DNA of 64,000 bases, taken from Pseudomonas taiwanensis DSM 21245. GTDB taxonomy: Bacteria > Pseudomonadota > Gammaproteobacteria > Pseudomonadales > Pseudomonadaceae. The DNA lies in assembly GCF_000425785.1 (NCBI RefSeq), contig NZ_AUEC01000024.1, positions 53,017-117,016 of the forward strand, read 5' to 3'. The notes under the pieces are model-generated. The model saw nothing but the letters and a program-made list of their open reading frames with translations. It had not been told where the DNA came from and searched no databases. This document shows positions 10,398-20,133 of this stretch, one piece after another. Each line of letters begins with the position of its first letter. The first letter of the stretch is position 1. A program made the translations under genes and the position numbers.

Positions 10398-10522
10398 CAG
10401 ATCGAATCCCGCTTTTCGTGGTCCTACCGCTGGCATGCCGCAGGGTTGCTGGCAATCAGACATTATTTAAGAAAAAACAGTTGCTACAGCGGATTGGCAA
10501 GCTGAGGAGTAAGCACTAGAGT

Positions 10523-10975
10523 ATGCGCGCGCAAAATGGCCTGGAACCGTTCGCACACCGTTGTCGCGTCTATTACGAGGACACCGATGCCGGTGGCGTG
10601 GTGTATTACGTCAATTATCTGAAATTCATGGAGCGTGCGCGCACGGAGCGGTTGCGCCACCTGGGCTTTTCCCAGGCGCAGCTGGCCGGAGAAAACCTCC
10701 TGTTCGTGGTCCACTCCAGCGAAGCACGCTATCACGCGCCGGCGCGCCTGGACGACGAGCTCCGGGTCACCGCGCAAGTACTTGAACTCAATCGCGCCAG
10801 TCTGCGTTTCGTACAGCAGGTCTGGCGGGAAAAGGATGAAACGCTGCTCTGCGAGGGGCAGTTCCTGGTGGCCGCCGTGCGCGCCGACACTTTCAAACCC
10901 CGGGCCATTCCCCCAGAGCTGCGTGACGCCTTCCTGGCGGACGGCACGGGTACTCAATCGAATGCAGGAGAATAA
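10523..10975 (+). CDS. ybgC: YbgC acyl-CoA thioesterase (Tol-Pal associated)
   Basis: 150 aa hot-dog thioesterase. The signature [20 protein letters not shown] contains the catalytic aspartate. It is the first gene of the tol-pal cluster, ending 2 bases before tolQ. YbgC hydrolyses acyl-CoA or acyl-ACP and is linked to phospholipid metabolism at the division site. Confidence 0.95.
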   Translation: MRAQNGLEPFAHRCRVYYEDTDAGGVVYYVNYLKFMERARTERLRHLGFSQAQLAGENLLFVVHSSEARYHAPARLDDELRVTAQVLELNRASLRFVQQVWREKDETLLCEGQFLVAAVRADTFKPRAIPPELRDAFLADGTGTQSNAGE

Positions 10976-10977
10976 GC

Positions 10978-11673
10978 GTGGAAGCTAACGTCGTCGACCA
11001 TACCTCCATGTGGAGTCTGGTCAGCAATGCCAGCATCGTGGTGCAGTTGGTCATGCTGGCCTTGGTGGCTGCCTCGGTCACTTCATGGATCATGATCTTC
11101 CAGCGCAGCACCATGCTGCGTGCCGGTCGTCGTGCGCTGGATGCTTTCGAGGAGCGTTTCTGGTCGGGTATCGATCTGTCCAAGCTCTATCGCCAGGCTG
11201 GCAGCAACCCCGATCCTGACTCCGGTGTTGAACAGGTCTTTCGTGCCGGTTTCAAAGAGTTCTCGCGTCTGCGCCAGCAACCTGGCGTCGACCCGGATGC
11301 AGTGATGGAAGGCGTTGGCCGTGCCATGCGCGTTGCCATCTCCCGCGAGGAAGAAAAGCTCGAGCAGAGCCTGCCGTTCCTGGCCACCGTCGGTTCCACC
11401 AGCCCGTACATCGGCCTGTTCGGTACCGTATGGGGCATCATGAACTCCTTCCGTGGCCTGGCCAGCGCCCAGCAGGCCACCTTGGCCACTGTCGCTCCTG
11501 GTATCGCCGAGGCCCTGATCGCCACCGCAATCGGCCTGTTCGCCGCAATTCCTGCGGTCATCGCCTACAACCGTTTTGCTGCCCGCAGTGAAGTGCTGAT
11601 CGGCCGTTACTACACCTTCGCCGACGAGTTCCAGGCGATCCTGCACCGTAAAGTGCACACCAGCGAAGAGTAA
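10978..11673 (+). CDS. tolQ: TolQ, inner-membrane proton channel subunit of Tol-Pal
   Basis: 231 aa from a GTG start. Three transmembrane segments are visible: residues ~16-38 (ASIVVQLVMLALVAASVTSW), one in the segment with GSTSPYIGLFGTVWGIMNSF, and one in GIAEALIATAIGLFAAIPAV. With TolR it forms the proton-powered stator that drives TolA. MotA/ExbB family. Confidence 0.97.
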   Translation: MEANVVDHTSMWSLVSNASIVVQLVMLALVAASVTSWIMIFQRSTMLRAGRRALDAFEERFWSGIDLSKLYRQAGSNPDPDSGVEQVFRAGFKEFSRLRQQPGVDPDAVMEGVGRAMRVAISREEEKLEQSLPFLATVGSTSPYIGLFGTVWGIMNSFRGLASAQQATLATVAPGIAEALIATAIGLFAAIPAVIAYNRFAARSEVLIGRYYTFADEFQAILHRKVHTSEE

Positions 11674-11687
11674 GCAGGTAGAAGCCC

Positions 11688-12140
11688 ATGGCCCGAGTTC
11701 GCCACAAACGCAAGCCGGTCGCCGAGATGAACGTGGTGCCCTACATCGACGTGATGCTGGTGCTGCTGGTTATCTTCATGGTGACGGCCCCCATGCTCAA
11801 CCAGGGCGTGAAGGTCGACCTGCCCAAGGTTTCCAGTGAAGCCTTGCCGCAGGACAACAACGTCCAGATCCTGACCATCTCCATCAAGGCCGACAAAACC
11901 TACTACTGGAACCTCGGCAGCGAAGTCGACACCGACAAGCAGATGGACAAGGCCATGACCCTGCCGGAAATGACCAGTGCGGTGACCAAGATCATCGCCG
12001 CCGGTCGCGACCAGGGCAAACAGACCCAGGTCTTCATTCGTGGCGACAAGGCTGTCGACTACGGCGCCGTCATGGGCGCCATGGGCGGGTTGCAGAAGGC
12101 CGGTGTCGGTAACGTTGGCCTGATTACCGAGGCGCCCTGA
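11688..12140 (+). CDS. tolR: TolR, stator subunit of Tol-Pal
   Basis: 150 aa with a basic N-terminus, then a single transmembrane helix containing the essential proton-binding Asp (MNVVPYIDVMLVLLVIFMVT), then a periplasmic ExbD-like domain. Its stop overlaps the tolA ATG by one base. Confidence 0.97.
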   Translation: MARVRHKRKPVAEMNVVPYIDVMLVLLVIFMVTAPMLNQGVKVDLPKVSSEALPQDNNVQILTISIKADKTYYWNLGSEVDTDKQMDKAMTLPEMTSAVTKIIAAGRDQGKQTQVFIRGDKAVDYGAVMGAMGGLQKAGVGNVGLITEAP

Positions 12141-13216
12141 TGCAGCAGCGAGAGCCATCCGCCTCGGAAAGCTACTTCTGGCCCAGCATCTGGGCCATCG
12201 GCCTGCATGTGCTGGTGTTCGCCATGCTGTTCGTCAGCTTTGCGATGACGCCTGAGCTGCCGCCTTCCAAGCCGATCGTCCAGGCGACCCTGTACCAGCT
12301 CAAATCCAAGAGCCAGGCGACCACCCAGACCAATCAGAAGATTGCCGGGGAAGCGAAGAAAACCGCTTCGCGCCAGACCGAGGTCGAGCAGCTGGAGCAG
12401 AAGAAGGTCGAGCAGGAGGCCATAAAGGCCGCGGAACAAAAGAAAGCCGACGCCGCTCAAAAGGCCGAAGAGGCCCGCGAAGCCGCCGAGGCCAAGAAGG
12501 CCGAAGAGGCTGCCAAGGCTGCCGAGGCCAAGAAAGCCGCCGAAGCCAAGAAGGCTGAAGAAGCGAAGAAAGCCGCTGAGAAACAGCAGGCTGACATCGC
12601 CAAGAAAAAGGCAGAGGAAGAGGCCAAGAAGCAGGCCGAGGAAGAAGCCAAGAAACAAGCCGCTGAGGAGGCCAAGAAAAAGGCCGCCGAGGAGGCGAAG
12701 AAGAAAGCAGCCGAGGACGCCAAGAAGAAAGCGGCGGCCGAGGAAGCGAAGAAGAAGGCAGCTGAAGAGGCCAAGAAAAAGGCCGCGGCAGATGCCCAGA
12801 AGAAGAAGGCACAGGAAGCGGCTCGCAAGGCGGCGGAAGACAAGAAAGCCCAGGCATTGGCCGAGCTGTTGTCCGACACCACCGAGCGGCAGCAGGCCCT
12901 GGCCGACGAGCAGGGGGACCAGGTGGCCGGCGATTTCGACGACCTGATTCGTATGCGCGCGGCCGAAGGCTGGGCGCGTCCACCTTCTGCGCGCAAAGGC
13001 ATGACGGTAGTCCTGCAGATCAGCATGCTGCCGGATGGCACCATTACCGGCGTCAGTGTGGCTCGCTCCAGTGGAGACGGTCCATTCGACAGTTCGGCGG
13101 TGGCAGCAGTGAAGAACATCGGTCGCTTGACCGAAATGCAGGGCTTGAAGCCGAACGAGTTCAATCCGTACCGTTCGTTCAAGATGACATTTACACCTGA
13201 GGATCTTGCGTTGTGA
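12140..13216 (+). CDS. tolA: TolA, periplasm-spanning protein of Tol-Pal
   Basis: 358 aa. One N-terminal transmembrane helix (residues ~14-34, [20 protein letters not shown]) is followed by a very long Ala/Lys/Glu helix with repeated A-E-E-A-K-K-K units (about residues 60-240), then a globular C-terminal domain that contacts TolB and OprL. The repetitive DNA at 12350-12850 encodes this helix and is not a CRISPR or satellite array. Confidence 0.96.
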   Translation: MQQREPSASESYFWPSIWAIGLHVLVFAMLFVSFAMTPELPPSKPIVQATLYQLKSKSQATTQTNQKIAGEAKKTASRQTEVEQLEQKKVEQEAIKAAEQKKADAAQKAEEAREAAEAKKAEEAAKAAEAKKAAEAKKAEEAKKAAEKQQADIAKKKAEEEAKKQAEEEAKKQAAEEAKKKAAEEAKKKAAEDAKKKAAAEEAKKKAAEEAKKKAAADAQKKKAQEAARKAAEDKKAQALAELLSDTTERQQALADEQGDQVAGDFDDLIRMRAAEGWARPPSARKGMTVVLQISMLPDGTITGVSVARSSGDGPFDSSAVAAVKNIGRLTEMQGLKPNEFNPYRSFKMTFTPEDLAL

Positions 13217-14514
13217 TTAAACTCCTTCGAGGAATGCTGGTCATGCTCTGCTGCGTGGCTGGCATGGCCATGGCAGAGGAAAAGAACATCCTGGTCACCA
13301 GCGGCAGCGACAGGGCTACGCCCATCGCGGTTGTGCCGTTCGGTCTGCAGGGTGGTAGCGTGCTGCCGGAAGACATGGCCGATATCATTGGTAACGACCT
13401 GCGCAACTCTGGCTACTACGCGCCAATTCCACGGCAGAACATGATCAGCCAGCCGACCCAGGCCAGCGAAGTGATCTTCCGTGACTGGAAAGCCCTTGGT
13501 GCCCAGTACGTCATGGTTGGCAGCATCGTGCCGTCGGGCGGGCGCCTGCAGGTTCAATACGCACTGTTCAACGTCGCCACCGAGCAGCAAGTGCTGACCG
13601 GCAGCGTCGCGGGCGGTGTCGACCAGTTGCGCGACATGTCCCACTACATCGCCGACCAGTCGTTCGAGAAGCTCACCGGCATCAAGGGTGCATTCTCCAC
13701 CCGCATGCTGTACGTGACCGCTGAGCGCTTCTCGGCCAACAACACCCGCTACACCCTGCAGCGTTCGGACTACGATGGTGCCCGCGCTGTGACCCTGCTG
13801 CAGTCGCGCGAGCCGATCCTGTCGCCGCGCTTCGCACCGGATGGCAAACGCATCGCCTATGTCTCGTTCGAGCAGAAGCGTCCGCGTATCTTCATCCAGC
13901 ACATCGATACCGGTCGCCGCGAACAGGTCACCAACTTCGAGGGTCTGAACGGTGCACCAGCCTGGTCCCCGGATGGCACCCGCCTGGCCTTCGTACTTTC
14001 GAAGGATGGCAATCCGGACATTTATGTGATGAACGTTGCCTCGCGCCAGATCAGCCGCGTCACCGCCGGCCCGGGTATCAATACCGAACCGTTCTGGGGT
14101 AAAGATGGCAACACCCTGTACTTCACCTCCGACCGTGGCGGCAAACCGCAGATCTACAAGCAGTCGGTCAGCGGTGGTGGTGCCGAGCGCGTAACTTTCG
14201 TGGGTAACTACAACGCCAACCCGAAACTTTCGGCCGATGAAAAGACCTTGGTGATGATTCACCGTCAGCAGGGTTTCACCAACTTCAAAGTGGCTGCCCA
14301 GGATCTGCAACGTGGAAGTGTAAAGATTCTCTCCGAGACCAGTCTTGATGAGTCTCCCACTGTTGCGCCAAACGGCACCATGCTAATCTACGCCACCCGC
14401 CAGCAGGGCCGGGGAGTCTTGATGCTCGTGTCGCTTAATGGACGCGTGAGGCTCCCACTTCCTACCGCTCAAGGCGAAGTCAGAGAACCGTCCTGGTCCC
14501 CTTACCTGAACTGA
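13213..14514 (+). CDS. tolB: TolB, periplasmic beta-propeller protein
   Basis: 433 aa from a GTG start overlapping tolA by 4 bases. A signal peptide ends around GMAMA-EE. An N-terminal domain is followed by a six-bladed propeller; repeats with [24 protein letters not shown] motifs are obvious. TolB shuttles between OprL/Pal and TolA. Confidence 0.97.
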   Translation: MIKLLRGMLVMLCCVAGMAMAEEKNILVTSGSDRATPIAVVPFGLQGGSVLPEDMADIIGNDLRNSGYYAPIPRQNMISQPTQASEVIFRDWKALGAQYVMVGSIVPSGGRLQVQYALFNVATEQQVLTGSVAGGVDQLRDMSHYIADQSFEKLTGIKGAFSTRMLYVTAERFSANNTRYTLQRSDYDGARAVTLLQSREPILSPRFAPDGKRIAYVSFEQKRPRIFIQHIDTGRREQVTNFEGLNGAPAWSPDGTRLAFVLSKDGNPDIYVMNVASRQISRVTAGPGINTEPFWGKDGNTLYFTSDRGGKPQIYKQSVSGGGAERVTFVGNYNANPKLSADEKTLVMIHRQQGFTNFKVAAQDLQRGSVKILSETSLDESPTVAPNGTMLIYATRQQGRGVLMLVSLNGRVRLPLPTAQGEVREPSWSPYLN

Positions 14515-14567
14515 TTGCGGCGTAATACTTTTGCTTAACACACTGGGGTTTCATTAGGAGTTTCACG

Positions 14568-15065
14568 ATGGAAATGCTGAAGTTTGGTAAATTTGCTGCG
14601 CTGGCTCTGGCCATGGCCGTAGCTGTAGGTTGCTCCTCGAAAGGCGGCGACAACGCTGGTGAAGGCGCTGTTGACCCGAACGCTGGCTACGGTGCCAACA
14701 CTGGCGCTGTCGACGGCTCCCTGAGCGAAGAAGCCGCCCTGCGCGCAATCACCACCTTCTACTTCGAATACGACAGCTCGGATCTGAAGCCAGAAGCCAT
14801 GCGCGCCCTGGACGTTCACGCCAAGGACCTGAAAGCCAACGGCAACCGCGTTGTTCTGGAAGGCAACACCGACGAGCGCGGCACCCGCGAGTACAACATG
14901 GCTCTGGGTGAGCGTCGTGCCAAGGCCGTTCAGCGCTACCTGGTTCTGCAGGGCGTTTCCCCTGCTCAACTGGAACTGGTCTCCTACGGCGAAGAGCGTC
15001 CGGTTGCCACTGGCAACGACGAGCAGTCCTGGGCTCAGAACCGTCGCGTAGAACTGCGTAAGTAA
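14568..15065 (+). CDS. oprL: Peptidoglycan-associated lipoprotein OprL (Pal)
   Basis: 165 aa with a lipoprotein signal peptide (lipobox AVGC, Cys22) and a C-terminal OmpA-like domain ([20 protein letters not shown], then [19 protein letters not shown]) that binds peptidoglycan. It anchors the outer membrane to the cell wall. AGGAG lies upstream of the ATG, and a 53-base gap from tolB probably contains a separate promoter. Confidence 0.97.
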   Translation: MEMLKFGKFAALALAMAVAVGCSSKGGDNAGEGAVDPNAGYGANTGAVDGSLSEEAALRAITTFYFEYDSSDLKPEAMRALDVHAKDLKANGNRVVLEGNTDERGTREYNMALGERRAKAVQRYLVLQGVSPAQLELVSYGEERPVATGNDEQSWAQNRRVELRK

Positions 15066-15071
15066 GTTCTC

Positions 15072-15887
15072 ATGCGTATGTGCCGCCGTGTAGTAACCGT
15101 CCTCGCACTCAGCCTGCCGCTTGCGGCTTGGGCTGAGGTTCCTGTAGTAGATGACAACGCAGGTGCTTACCCACCTTCGGGTTATGGCACGAGCGGCGCC
15201 TATGCCGGGGCAGGGGCTTCGACCCCTGCCTCTGCACAGGGCCAGCTGTTCATGCAGCTGCAACAGATGCAGGATCAGATTTCCCGCCAGCAGGGCATCA
15301 TCGAAGAGTTGCAGAACGATGTGGCCCGCATGAAGCAGGAAAACCTGGAGCGTTACCAGGATCTGGACCGTCGCATCAACAGTGGCGCCGCGCCAGCCGC
15401 GACCCCTGACAATTCTTCTACCGGCGGTGCACCTGGTGCCGCCGCCGGTGCTGCAGCAGGTGCCGCTGGCGCTGCTGCGCAACAACCGGCCGCCAGTAGC
15501 GAACCGGGTGATCCGGCGAAAGAGAAGCTGTATTACGATGCCGCTTTCGACCTGATCAAGCAGAAGGACTTCGACAAGGCTGCACAAGCCTTCGGCGCCT
15601 TCCTTCGCAAGTACCCCAACAGTCAGTACGCCGGCAATGCCCAGTATTGGCTGGGTGAGGTGAACTTGGCCAAGGGCGATCTGCAGGCTGCCAGCCAGGC
15701 CTTCGCCCAGGTTGGCCAGAAGTACCCCAAGCACAGCAAGGTGCCGGATTCGCTGTACAAACTGGCTGATGTCGAGCGCCGTATGGGGCATACCGACAAG
15801 GTCAAGGGCATCCTCCAGCAAGTCATCAGCCAGTACCCAGGCACATCCGCCGCGCAACTGGCCCAGCGTGACCTGCAGAAGCTCTAA
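15072..15887 (+). CDS. cpoB: CpoB (YbgF), cell-division coordinator
   Basis: 271 aa with a signal peptide (ends LAAWA-EV), an N-terminal trimerising coiled coil (LQQMQDQISRQQGIIEELQN), an Ala/Gly-rich linker (residues ~110-145), and C-terminal TPR repeats (YYDAAFDLIKQKDFDKAAQA onward). CpoB couples Tol-Pal to PBP1B during septation. It is the last gene of the cluster, followed by a terminator. Confidence 0.95.
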   Translation: MRMCRRVVTVLALSLPLAAWAEVPVVDDNAGAYPPSGYGTSGAYAGAGASTPASAQGQLFMQLQQMQDQISRQQGIIEELQNDVARMKQENLERYQDLDRRINSGAAPAATPDNSSTGGAPGAAAGAAAGAAGAAAQQPAASSEPGDPAKEKLYYDAAFDLIKQKDFDKAAQAFGAFLRKYPNSQYAGNAQYWLGEVNLAKGDLQAASQAFAQVGQKYPKHSKVPDSLYKLADVERRMGHTDKVKGILQQVISQYPGTSAAQLAQRDLQKL

Positions 15888-15904
15888 GCTGCAATGCTTG
15901 AAAG

Positions 15905-15930
15905 AAACCCGCGCTTGCCGCGGGTTTTTT
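15905..15930 (+). terminator. Rho-independent terminator of the tol-pal cluster
   Basis: Stem AACCCGCG / CGCGGGTT with a 5-base loop and a T6 tail, 18 bases after the cpoB stop. Confidence 0.9.
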
Positions 15931-16047
15931 CGTTAGAATCAATGCCCTTTTTTCGTAAACACGCTGCTGCGGATAACGCCATGTCGAGTCCGCAACAGTG
16001 CCTGACGGAGGCGGACAGCCTGTTTAGCTGTCACGCCCGTGGCGATC

Positions 16048-16695
16048 ATGCAAGACACATTACGCATCACCGAAGTCTTTTACTCTTTGCAGGGTGAAAC
16101 GCGAACGGCTGGGCTGCCCACAGTATTCGTGCGCCTTACCGGTTGTCCCCTGCGTTGCCAGTACTGCGACAGTGCCTACGCCTTCAGTGGCGGCACCGTC
16201 CGCACCCTCGACGACATTCTCGAGCAGGTGGCCGGTTACAAGCCGCGTTACGTCTGTGTAACCGGTGGCGAGCCGTTGGCCCAGCCCAACGCCTTGCCGC
16301 TGCTGCAGCGGCTGTGCGATGCCGGCTACGAAGTCTCCCTCGAGACCAGCGGTGCCCTGGATATCGCCGGCACCGATACCCGCGTCAGCCGTGTAGTCGA
16401 CCTCAAGACGCCCGGCTCGGAGGAGTCTCACCGAAACCGTTACGAGAACATCGAGCACCTGACCCACAATGACCAGGTCAAGTTCGTCATCTGCTCTCGC
16501 GAGGACTATGACTGGGCGGTTTCCAAGCTCATTCAGTACAACCTCGCTGAACGTGCCGGGGAAGTGTTGTTCTCACCAAGTCATCACCAGGTGAGCGCCA
16601 CCGACCTTGCGGACTGGATCGTAGCCGACAACCTGCCCGTGCGCTTCCAGCTGCAGCTGCACAAGCTGCTGTGGAACGACGAACCCGGACGTTGA
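16048..16695 (+). CDS. queE: 7-carboxy-7-deazaguanine synthase QueE
   Basis: 215 aa from the ATG at 16048 (a GTG three codons upstream is in frame). Radical SAM enzyme: the cluster motif is CPLRCQYC (CxxxCxxC), followed by the GGEP motif in VCVTGGEPLAQPN. It converts 6-carboxytetrahydropterin to CDG in queuosine synthesis. queC follows 18 bases downstream, so both belong to the same pathway and likely one operon. Confidence 0.96.
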   Translation: MQDTLRITEVFYSLQGETRTAGLPTVFVRLTGCPLRCQYCDSAYAFSGGTVRTLDDILEQVAGYKPRYVCVTGGEPLAQPNALPLLQRLCDAGYEVSLETSGALDIAGTDTRVSRVVDLKTPGSEESHRNRYENIEHLTHNDQVKFVICSREDYDWAVSKLIQYNLAERAGEVLFSPSHHQVSATDLADWIVADNLPVRFQLQLHKLLWNDEPGR

Positions 16696-16713
16696 TTGAA
16701 GGAGTAGCAGTAC

Positions 16714-17388
16714 ATGAGTGAGAAACGCGCGGTAATTCTGCTGTCCGGCGGCCTGGATTCGGCCACGGTGGTGGCCATGGCCAAGGCCGAGGGCTACAGC
16801 TGCTATACCATGAGCTTCGATTACGGCCAGCGCCACCGTGCCGAGCTTAACGCAGCCGCTCGCGTAGCGCGGGACCTGGGTGTCGTCGAACATAAGGTCA
16901 TCGGCCTGAACCTTGATGGTATTGGCGGTTCGGCCCTGACCGACAGCAGCATCGATGTGCCGGAAACCCCGGGCGAGGGCATTCCGGTGACCTACGTGCC
17001 GGCTCGCAATACGGTGTTCCTGTCGCTGGCGCTGGGTTGGGCTGAAGTGCTCGAAGCGCGCGATATCTTTATTGGTGTGAACGCGGTGGACTATTCCGGC
17101 TATCCCGATTGCCGCCCTGAGTTCGTCGAAGCGTTCGAGCGCATGGCCAACCTTGCCACCAAGGCTGGTGTAGAGGGGCAGGGCTTCCGTATCCAGGCGC
17201 CACTGCAGAACATGAGCAAGGCACAGATCGTCCAGGCGGGTCTTGCTCGCGGCGTGGACTACAGCCTCACCGTGTCCTGCTACCAGGCCGACGATGACGG
17301 CCGTGCCTGTGGCAAATGCGACAGCTGCCGCCTGCGTGCCGAGGGCTTCAAGGCCGCCGGTGTACAGGACCCGACGCGATATTTTTAA
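16714..17388 (+). CDS. queC: 7-cyano-7-deazaguanine synthase QueC
   Basis: 224 aa. The ATP pyrophosphatase P-loop is [12 protein letters not shown]. The C-terminal zinc site is [17 protein letters not shown] (four cysteines). It converts CDG and ammonia to preQ0. GAAGGAG lies 9-15 bases upstream of the ATG. Confidence 0.97.
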   Translation: MSEKRAVILLSGGLDSATVVAMAKAEGYSCYTMSFDYGQRHRAELNAAARVARDLGVVEHKVIGLNLDGIGGSALTDSSIDVPETPGEGIPVTYVPARNTVFLSLALGWAEVLEARDIFIGVNAVDYSGYPDCRPEFVEAFERMANLATKAGVEGQGFRIQAPLQNMSKAQIVQAGLARGVDYSLTVSCYQADDDGRACGKCDSCRLRAEGFKAAGVQDPTRYF

Positions 17389-17407
17389 AAAATTTTGCGA
17401 TGGGGTG

Positions 17408-17435
17408 TTGATTTCCCGTTAGAAATCAGTATTAT
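17408..17435 (+). promoter_or_regulatory. Sigma-70 type promoter of tRNA-Lys
   Basis: TTGATT (17408-17413) and TATTAT (17430-17435) are 16 bases apart and end 14 bases before the tRNA. Confidence 0.6.
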
Positions 17436-17449
17436 ACGCGCCATCCAAC

Positions 17450-17525
17450 GGGTCGTTAGCTCAGTTGGTAGAGCAGTTGGCTTTTAACCAATTGGTCGTA
17501 GGTTCGAATCCTACACGACCCACCA
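17450..17525 (+). tRNA. tRNA-Lys (UUU)
   Basis: A 76-nt cloverleaf. The acceptor arms GGGTCGT and ACGACCC pair, the discriminator is A and CCA is encoded. The D-arm contains AGCTCAGTTGGTAGAGC, the anticodon loop is CTTTTAA (anticodon TTT), and the T-arm is GTAGGTTCGAATCCTAC. Confidence 0.97.
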
Positions 17526-17623
17526 TATTCACAGCAGTCCGCGAGTACAGGAAACACGGCTTCACTAAGCCATACCTGGTCATGCTGCTGTATGAGGCAC
17601 CCAAGCCTCACTTAGATGTGTTG

Positions 17624-17653
17624 AAAAGCCCACCTTCTATGGTGGGCTTTTTC
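17624..17653 (+). terminator. Terminator downstream of tRNA-Lys
   Basis: AAGCCCACC pairs with GGTGGGCTT around a TTCTAT loop and is followed by a T-run. It ends the tRNA transcript before the GNAT gene. Confidence 0.88.
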
Positions 17654-17697
17654 GTTCTAGCATTCATGAACGATCCGTGACCCTTTTTGGACGACGC

Positions 17698-18213
17698 ATG
17701 CTTATCATCCGCCCCGCTGTGCCGGAAGATGCGCCACTTCTGCCCGCCATAGAAACTTCCGCCGCTCAATCCTTTCGCCTGATCGATCAGCTGAGTTGGC
17801 TGGCTGAGTCGCCTCCGATGTCCGTAGAGCGTCATCGCCAACTCATTGCACAGTCGACCTGCTGGGTTGCAATCGATGCCGAACATCGACCGCAAGGATT
17901 TCTCAGCGCTGAGCGCCACGGCAATGAACTTCACATCCATGAAGTATCGGTGGACCAATCGATGCAAGGTCAGGGTATAGGGCGGCATCTGATCGAAGCG
18001 GCGAAGGATCACGCGCGGTCACACAGACTTGGTTTCGTCACGCTTACGACATTCACGAGCGTGCCGTGGAACGCCCCCTTTTACGCCCGCCTGGGCTTTG
18101 AGGCCAAGGCCCCCAAAGACCTTGATCAGCGGCTGGCGGCGATACTGAGCGAGGAGTACAAGCACGGATTCGCGCCGGAAAGTCGCTGTGCCATGGTATG
18201 GCCGGTGGCCTGA
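17698..18213 (+). CDS. GNAT family N-acetyltransferase
   Basis: 171 aa beginning MLIIRPAVPEDAPLLPAIET, the beta1/alpha1 of GNAT enzymes. The acetyl-CoA loop (motif A) is VDQSMQGQGIGRHLIEAA (Q/R-x-x-G-x-G), and WNAPFYARLGF is the typical motif B. Substrate is unknown. The start lacks a strong ribosome site; a GTG at 17677 is an alternative. It sits in a lower-GC segment next to tRNA-Lys. Confidence 0.87.
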   Translation: MLIIRPAVPEDAPLLPAIETSAAQSFRLIDQLSWLAESPPMSVERHRQLIAQSTCWVAIDAEHRPQGFLSAERHGNELHIHEVSVDQSMQGQGIGRHLIEAAKDHARSHRLGFVTLTTFTSVPWNAPFYARLGFEAKAPKDLDQRLAAILSEEYKHGFAPESRCAMVWPVA

Positions 18214-18253
18214 ACACGAACCTTTCAAGGCTCCTTCACTCCATTGCGGACGT

Positions 18254-18943
18254 TCACTGCGCGGTGCGTTTGGCGACTTTCAATCTTGAGTACGTTGCCT
18301 GCGGTAGACCGGCGCTGTTTTCGATAATCTTGAGAAACGCCTCCGTATCGTCAAGAGGAAGGCTTCTCAGGAATTCGAGGTCAAGGTTCCACCATTCGCT
18401 TTGGAGAAGTCGCTCAATGGTTTCGGCGCTGTGGCGGTATCTGATGATCTTCGCTGGGTTTCCCCCCACGATTGCGTAGGGTGGCACGTCGCGGGTCACC
18501 AAGGCTCTTGTCGCAATGATTGCCCCTGTACCGACATTCACGCCCTCCAACACGGTGGCGCCGTGCCCGATCCAAACGTCGTGTCCTACGGTGGTCCAGG
18601 ATAGTTGGGGGGAGTAGGACAATGCTCCGGTCTCGTATTGAAACGGGTGTGTGCTCACCCAGTCCATTGGGTGCGTGTGTTTCTCCTGGCCAAGCGTGCA
18701 GTCAGACCCAATGGAGCAAAAGCGGCCAATTTCGGCGATCAAGGATAATTTGGTCCCGCTTCTGATGTAGGTATGCGCACCAATCGACAACGAAGGGGGC
18801 TCCACTCGGATGTGTCCTAGCTTGACACCCTCCTCGATGGATGCGCTGGCGCGGGAGGCGAAGGAATCTGGCCCCCCGGCTGCCTTGCCTCCCATTTTTC
18901 GGAATGCTTTCTTGAATTTTTTTTCTCTGAAGATTTTGAGCAT
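18254..18943 (-). CDS. CatB/LbH-type acetyltransferase (hexapeptide repeat)
   Basis: 229 aa left-handed beta-helix transferase. Hexapeptide repeats run from about residue 55 (LSIGAHTYIRSGTKLSLIAE) to about 185. The family signature for xenobiotic/virginiamycin-type and colanic-acid-type acetyltransferases, VGHDVWIGHGATVLEGVNVG then VGGNPAKIIRYR, is complete. Such enzymes acetylate antibiotics or surface sugars; the substrate cannot be assigned. The N-terminal ~25 residues are basic. The same frame stays open upstream to the end of the cation-transporter gene without a start codon, which suggests the 5' end was cut during insertion. Lower GC than the neighbours. Confidence 0.82.
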   Translation of the reverse strand: MLKIFREKKFKKAFRKMGGKAAGGPDSFASRASASIEEGVKLGHIRVEPPSLSIGAHTYIRSGTKLSLIAEIGRFCSIGSDCTLGQEKHTHPMDWVSTHPFQYETGALSYSPQLSWTTVGHDVWIGHGATVLEGVNVGTGAIIATRALVTRDVPPYAIVGGNPAKIIRYRHSAETIERLLQSEWWNLDLEFLRSLPLDDTEAFLKIIENSAGLPQATYSRLKVAKRTAQ

Positions 18944-19097
18944 GGCGCTGTTCGCATCGGGAAGGTATTGGGCGATGAGGTATCGCGCCCCATTGTCCGC
19001 AGCTTTTGCAGCGTGCTCAATCCCGTCAGTGGAAAGACGGCGTCGAAAAAAATCACGTGGGCAGATCGGCTTGCCGGTGGTCGCCCCATAGCGCGCC

Positions 19098-20063
19098 TTA
19101 CTCCGCCCACTCCTTGTCCCCGGTAAACACCACCGTCAGCCAGCGATCCGGCCCTTCGCCGCCAATCGCATTGCCCACCTCATCGCGCAGTGCGTCCCAT
19201 TCGGCAATGGTCTTGGCCCCCATGTCCGGTGGCACGATGAAGAACAGTTCGATCTCTCGCGAGCGTCCGACCTTGGCCACGTAGGCGCGGTACGACTGCA
19301 GGCCGTGAAGGGCGACGAAGTGCTTGGCCACCTCATCGACATGCAGTTTCAGGTCGCTGGGGGTGACCAGGAAGATCTCCGACAGCGCCTGGCGGATCAC
19401 CGACAGTGGCAGCGGAATGATCACCAGGCAGACCAGGCCCAGCACCGCCGGGTCGATGTATGGCGACATCCATTCCCAGGCAGTGCCCTGAACGGAGTAG
19501 CCGAAGCAGAAGGCGATCAACAGGGCCGCGGTGATGCTCGCCGACATGATCCAGCCTTTGACGTCCATGCGCACGAAGTCCGAGCCGAGCTTGCGATTGG
19601 CGCGGGCTTCGATCATGGCAATGGTGACGCAGGCGATCACGGTAAGCACCGCGTAGATGATCGCGATGTCGAACTCCAGATGGCGTCCGCCTTCCAGCAG
19701 GCTGAGCACTGCGTTGATCAAAGCATAGATGGCCACGCTGCACAGCAGGATGCCGTTGAGCGCCAGCACCATCGGTTCCAGGTGCCAGAAGCCCATGGTG
19801 AAGCGCTCGCGCAGCTTGCGCGACATATGCAGGGTGGTGGTATGGGAGGTGATCAGCTTGACCACCACCAGTGACAGCCCGCTCATGCTGGCGTCGACCA
19901 GCGAATAGACGCCATCGAAGACGATCGAGAACGAGCCGGAGGCTACGCCGAACGCGATACCGATGGTGGCGATGAACAGGGTGACAGCAATAGAGGCCCG
20001 CAGCAGGCCCTGTTCGCTGGTCAGGTCGAAGAATGGGGTTTTGTTGGGTGCATCCATGGTCAT
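19098..20063 (-). CDS. Cation diffusion facilitator (CDF) family transporter
   Basis: 321 aa with about six membrane segments in the first ~215 residues and a cytoplasmic C-terminal domain. Metal-site acidic residues are seen in FDGVYSLVDASMS (TM2, D-x-x-x-x-x-x-D) and in FVRMDVKGWIMSASI (TM5). CDF proteins export divalent metals (Zn, Fe, Mn, Co) in exchange for protons. The cytoplasmic tail lacks an obvious His-rich loop, so metal specificity is undetermined. Start at 20063 or two codons later. Confidence 0.85.
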   Translation of the reverse strand: MTMDAPNKTPFFDLTSEQGLLRASIAVTLFIATIGIAFGVASGSFSIVFDGVYSLVDASMSGLSLVVVKLITSHTTTLHMSRKLRERFTMGFWHLEPMVLALNGILLCSVAIYALINAVLSLLEGGRHLEFDIAIIYAVLTVIACVTIAMIEARANRKLGSDFVRMDVKGWIMSASITAALLIAFCFGYSVQGTAWEWMSPYIDPAVLGLVCLVIIPLPLSVIRQALSEIFLVTPSDLKLHVDEVAKHFVALHGLQSYRAYVAKVGRSREIELFFIVPPDMGAKTIAEWDALRDEVGNAIGGEGPDRWLTVVFTGDKEWAE

Positions 20064-20133
20064 GGCTCGATCAGAAAGGGCGGGTCTTGCGTTGGCCTTG
20101 TCGCCGGCTTGCCGGCGATGGGGCCTTTACAGG

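Noticed and set aside
12350..12850. Repetitive DNA that could be read as a tandem-repeat or CRISPR-like array
   Set aside because: It encodes the Ala/Lys/Glu helix of TolA, with irregular unit lengths and no spacers.
12457..14310. 617-codon minus-strand frame across tolA/tolB
   Set aside because: Low-complexity Ala/Phe/Ser sequence mirroring the TolA repeat, so a shadow.
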